From: Hyphomicrobiaceae bacterium
GTDB taxonomy: Bacteria > Pseudomonadota > Alphaproteobacteria > Rhizobiales > HXMU1428-3
NCBI GenBank assembly: GCA_028285025.1
Contig: JANQQH010000528.1
Coordinates: 1-5,418, forward strand
Direction: 5' to 3'
DNA: 5,418 nt
Shown here: in pieces, positions 4,087-5,418 of the stretch
Position numbering within the stretch: the stretch's first letter is position 1
How the letters are laid out: each line of letters begins with the position of its first letter
The notes under the pieces: model-generated
What the model was told of the DNA's origin: nothing
Database searches by the model: none
What the model saw: the letters and a program-made list of their open reading frames with translations, nothing else
Made by a program: the position numbers and the translations under genes

Positions 4087-5418
4087 TTACTTGGATGCAA
4101 CCTCTTTGGGCAATTCAAATACCCAGAAAGCGCCGCCTTGTGATACTGGCTTGGTTAGGTCAGCAATATCGCCGCCCCATAGAGGAACTGCGCCGCCGTA
4201 ACCTGAGGCAATACCAATATATTGTTTGCCATCCATTTCCCATGTGATTGGAACAGAGACAACACCTGAACCAGTTTGGAATTTCCAAAGCTCTTTGCCA
4301 TTTTTTGCATTAAAGGCTTTGACATACCCATCGCTGGTACCAGTAATGACAAGGCCACCTTTTGTTGTCAGTGTGCCTGACCATAAAGGAAGTTGCTCTT
4401 TTGCTGTCCAAACAATTTTACCTGAAAATGGTTCAATGGCTGTTAGGGCACCAATATGAGTGTCAAATTGACGATGAATGCGGAAGCCCTGACCAAGATA
4501 AGCTGCACCTTTTTTATAGGTCACATTTTCTGTCCAGTAATCTTCTGTCCAGTGATTGGCACCAATGTAGAACAAACCTGTTTCAGGGTTATATGACATT
4601 GGGTTCCAGTTTTTACCACCTAAGAAGTTAGGTGTTACCTTGATTTTCTTGCCTTGCTTTTCACCTGGTGCAGGAGGAGGAGGACGTTGGCCTTCTACTT
4701 CTATAGGCTTACCAGTTTTCAAATCAAAGCCTTTGGCCCAGGTGATTCCTGGCACAAAGGGATGGGCGGCAACCAACGAGGTTGGCTTATTGATTTTGCC
4801 ATCACGTTTGGTCAGCTCATCAAGGTCAGTGACAAAGAAGAAGCCATTACGATCAGCATGAGCACCATATCTTTTGCCTTTATGCTCAAAAAGAACGATC
4901 TCGTTATTGCCTGAATAATCCCATGCATCGTTTGGTGTATGCTGGTAAAAGCCAACTATGTCACCAGTTGTTGGATCAACATAGGCTTGGCCTGAGGTGT
5001 AAAGGCTTTCCCAATTGCGCGGATCATCACCTTCTTTGGTCCGCTTCCATGTGTTCCAGGGGGCCGGGTTACCTGTACCAATGACAATGGTGTTGGTTTT
5101 CATGTCAAAGGTCGCTGTTTGCCATGGGGCACCACCGCCGTGGCTCCAGGCTTCAACCTTGCCAGTATCTTTGTAGTTGCCTGGAGGCCAGGATGGAGCT
5201 TTTGGGTCACCTGTGTGAGTTGACGGTTTACCATTTAGCATACCCTTATGACCTTCAACAAAGGGACGCATCCATAGTTCTTCACCTGTCATAGGATCAC
5301 GAGCAAAAAGCTTACCAACAACACCAAATTCATCACCTGAAGACCCGTGAATTAGCATAACTTTGCCAGTTTTTTGGTCTTTAATGATGAAAGGAGCACC
5401 GGTCATGGTGTAACCAGC
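4087..5418 (-). CDS. exaA: PQQ-dependent alcohol dehydrogenase, ExaA/PedE type (N-terminal part outside window)
   Basis: The visible 443 C-terminal residues come from a type I quinoprotein alcohol dehydrogenase, a periplasmic eight-bladed propeller that oxidises ethanol and other alcohols with PQQ. The frame runs off the right edge in AGYTMTGAPF, so the internal ATG at 5406 is not the start. Family landmarks are GSSGDEFGVVG, WSHGGGAPWQ, GTGNPAPWN (whose Asn is a probable metal ligand), HTPNDAWDYSGNNE, HADRNGFFFV, FLGGKNWNPM, GANHWTEDYW, DGYVKAF, and SGYGGAVPLWGGD near the end. The catalytic Asp is encoded at 4918-4920. The residue two further on is Ser (4912-4914), whereas lanthanide enzymes (XoxF, PedH) have Asp there, so a calcium enzyme is predicted. 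It ends at FWVFELPKEVASK with no C-terminal cytochrome domain, so it needs a separate acceptor, presumably the PedF encoded nearby. The vicinal cysteine pair and signal peptide would lie outside the window. P. putida calls its equivalent pedE. Confidence 0.95.
   Translation of the reverse strand, partial: AGYTMTGAPFIIKDQKTGKVMLIHGSSGDEFGVVGKLFARDPMTGEELWMRPFVEGHKGMLNGKPSTHTGDPKAPSWPPGNYKDTGKVEAWSHGGGAPWQTATFDMKTNTIVIGTGNPAPWNTWKRTKEGDDPRNWESLYTSGQAYVDPTTGDIVGFYQHTPNDAWDYSGNNEIVLFEHKGKRYGAHADRNGFFFVTDLDELTKRDGKINKPTSLVAAHPFVPGITWAKGFDLKTGKPIEVEGQRPPPPAPGEKQGKKIKVTPNFLGGKNWNPMSYNPETGLFYIGANHWTEDYWTENVTYKKGAAYLGQGFRIHRQFDTHIGALTAIEPFSGKIVWTAKEQLPLWSGTLTTKGGLVITGTSDGYVKAFNAKNGKELWKFQTGSGVVSVPITWEMDGKQYIGIASGYGGAVPLWGGDIADLTKPVSQGGAFWVFELPKEVASK

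Noticed and set aside
4002..4247. Plus-strand open frame beginning in the palindromic repeat (81 codons)
   Set aside because: It translates the repeat and then runs antisense through the dehydrogenase 3' end; no Shine-Dalgarno and no protein-like pattern beyond the shadow of the real gene.

Overview
The window reads as Gram-negative chromosomal DNA, most likely from an alphaproteobacterium of moderate GC content. The evidence is a periplasmic PQQ-dependent alcohol dehydrogenase with a PedF-type cytochrome c, many Sec-exported small proteins, and an intergenic palindromic repeat with the core CCAAAACCGG...CCCACTTTTGG. That core resembles repeats I recall as common in Rhizobiales and related groups. 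The assignment is inference; there is no rRNA or other marker gene here.

Layout, left to right. Positions 2-79 hold the 3' end of a plus-strand gene of unknown function. Positions 233-1114 (+) encode a radical SAM protein. It converges, with a 24-bp gap, on a minus-strand block that fills the rest of the window. Read in the minus direction, from right to left, that block contains: the C-terminal part of a quinoprotein alcohol dehydrogenase (4087 to beyond the right edge, ExaA/PedE type with a calcium-type active site); a non-coding stretch (3831-4086) with two 60-bp-spaced copies of a palindromic repeat and a 13-bp perfect stem-loop; a compact four-gene run at 3830-1930 (exported pentapeptide-repeat protein, exported protein of unknown function, cytochrome c-550 PedF, small exported four-cysteine protein); a gap with a perfect 20-bp palindrome; a second small four-cysteine protein paralogous to the first; and a DUF1330 protein.

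Functionally, the right-hand two thirds look like a periplasmic alcohol-oxidation locus. The PQQ enzyme oxidises alcohols and PedF is the likely electron acceptor. Three uncharacterised exported proteins sit in the same tight run as pedF: the pentapeptide protein, the 152-aa protein and the 114-aa four-cysteine protein. They are candidates for accessory roles in this system, though only gene context supports that.

The most notable unexplained item is the pair of paralogous secreted proteins (1470-1772 and 1930-2274). With starts chosen independently from their signal peptides, their four cysteines fall at the same residue numbers (43, 64, 78, 87), around a shared FYPDG...V.C.DPD...SC core. 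I do not recognise this as a named family.
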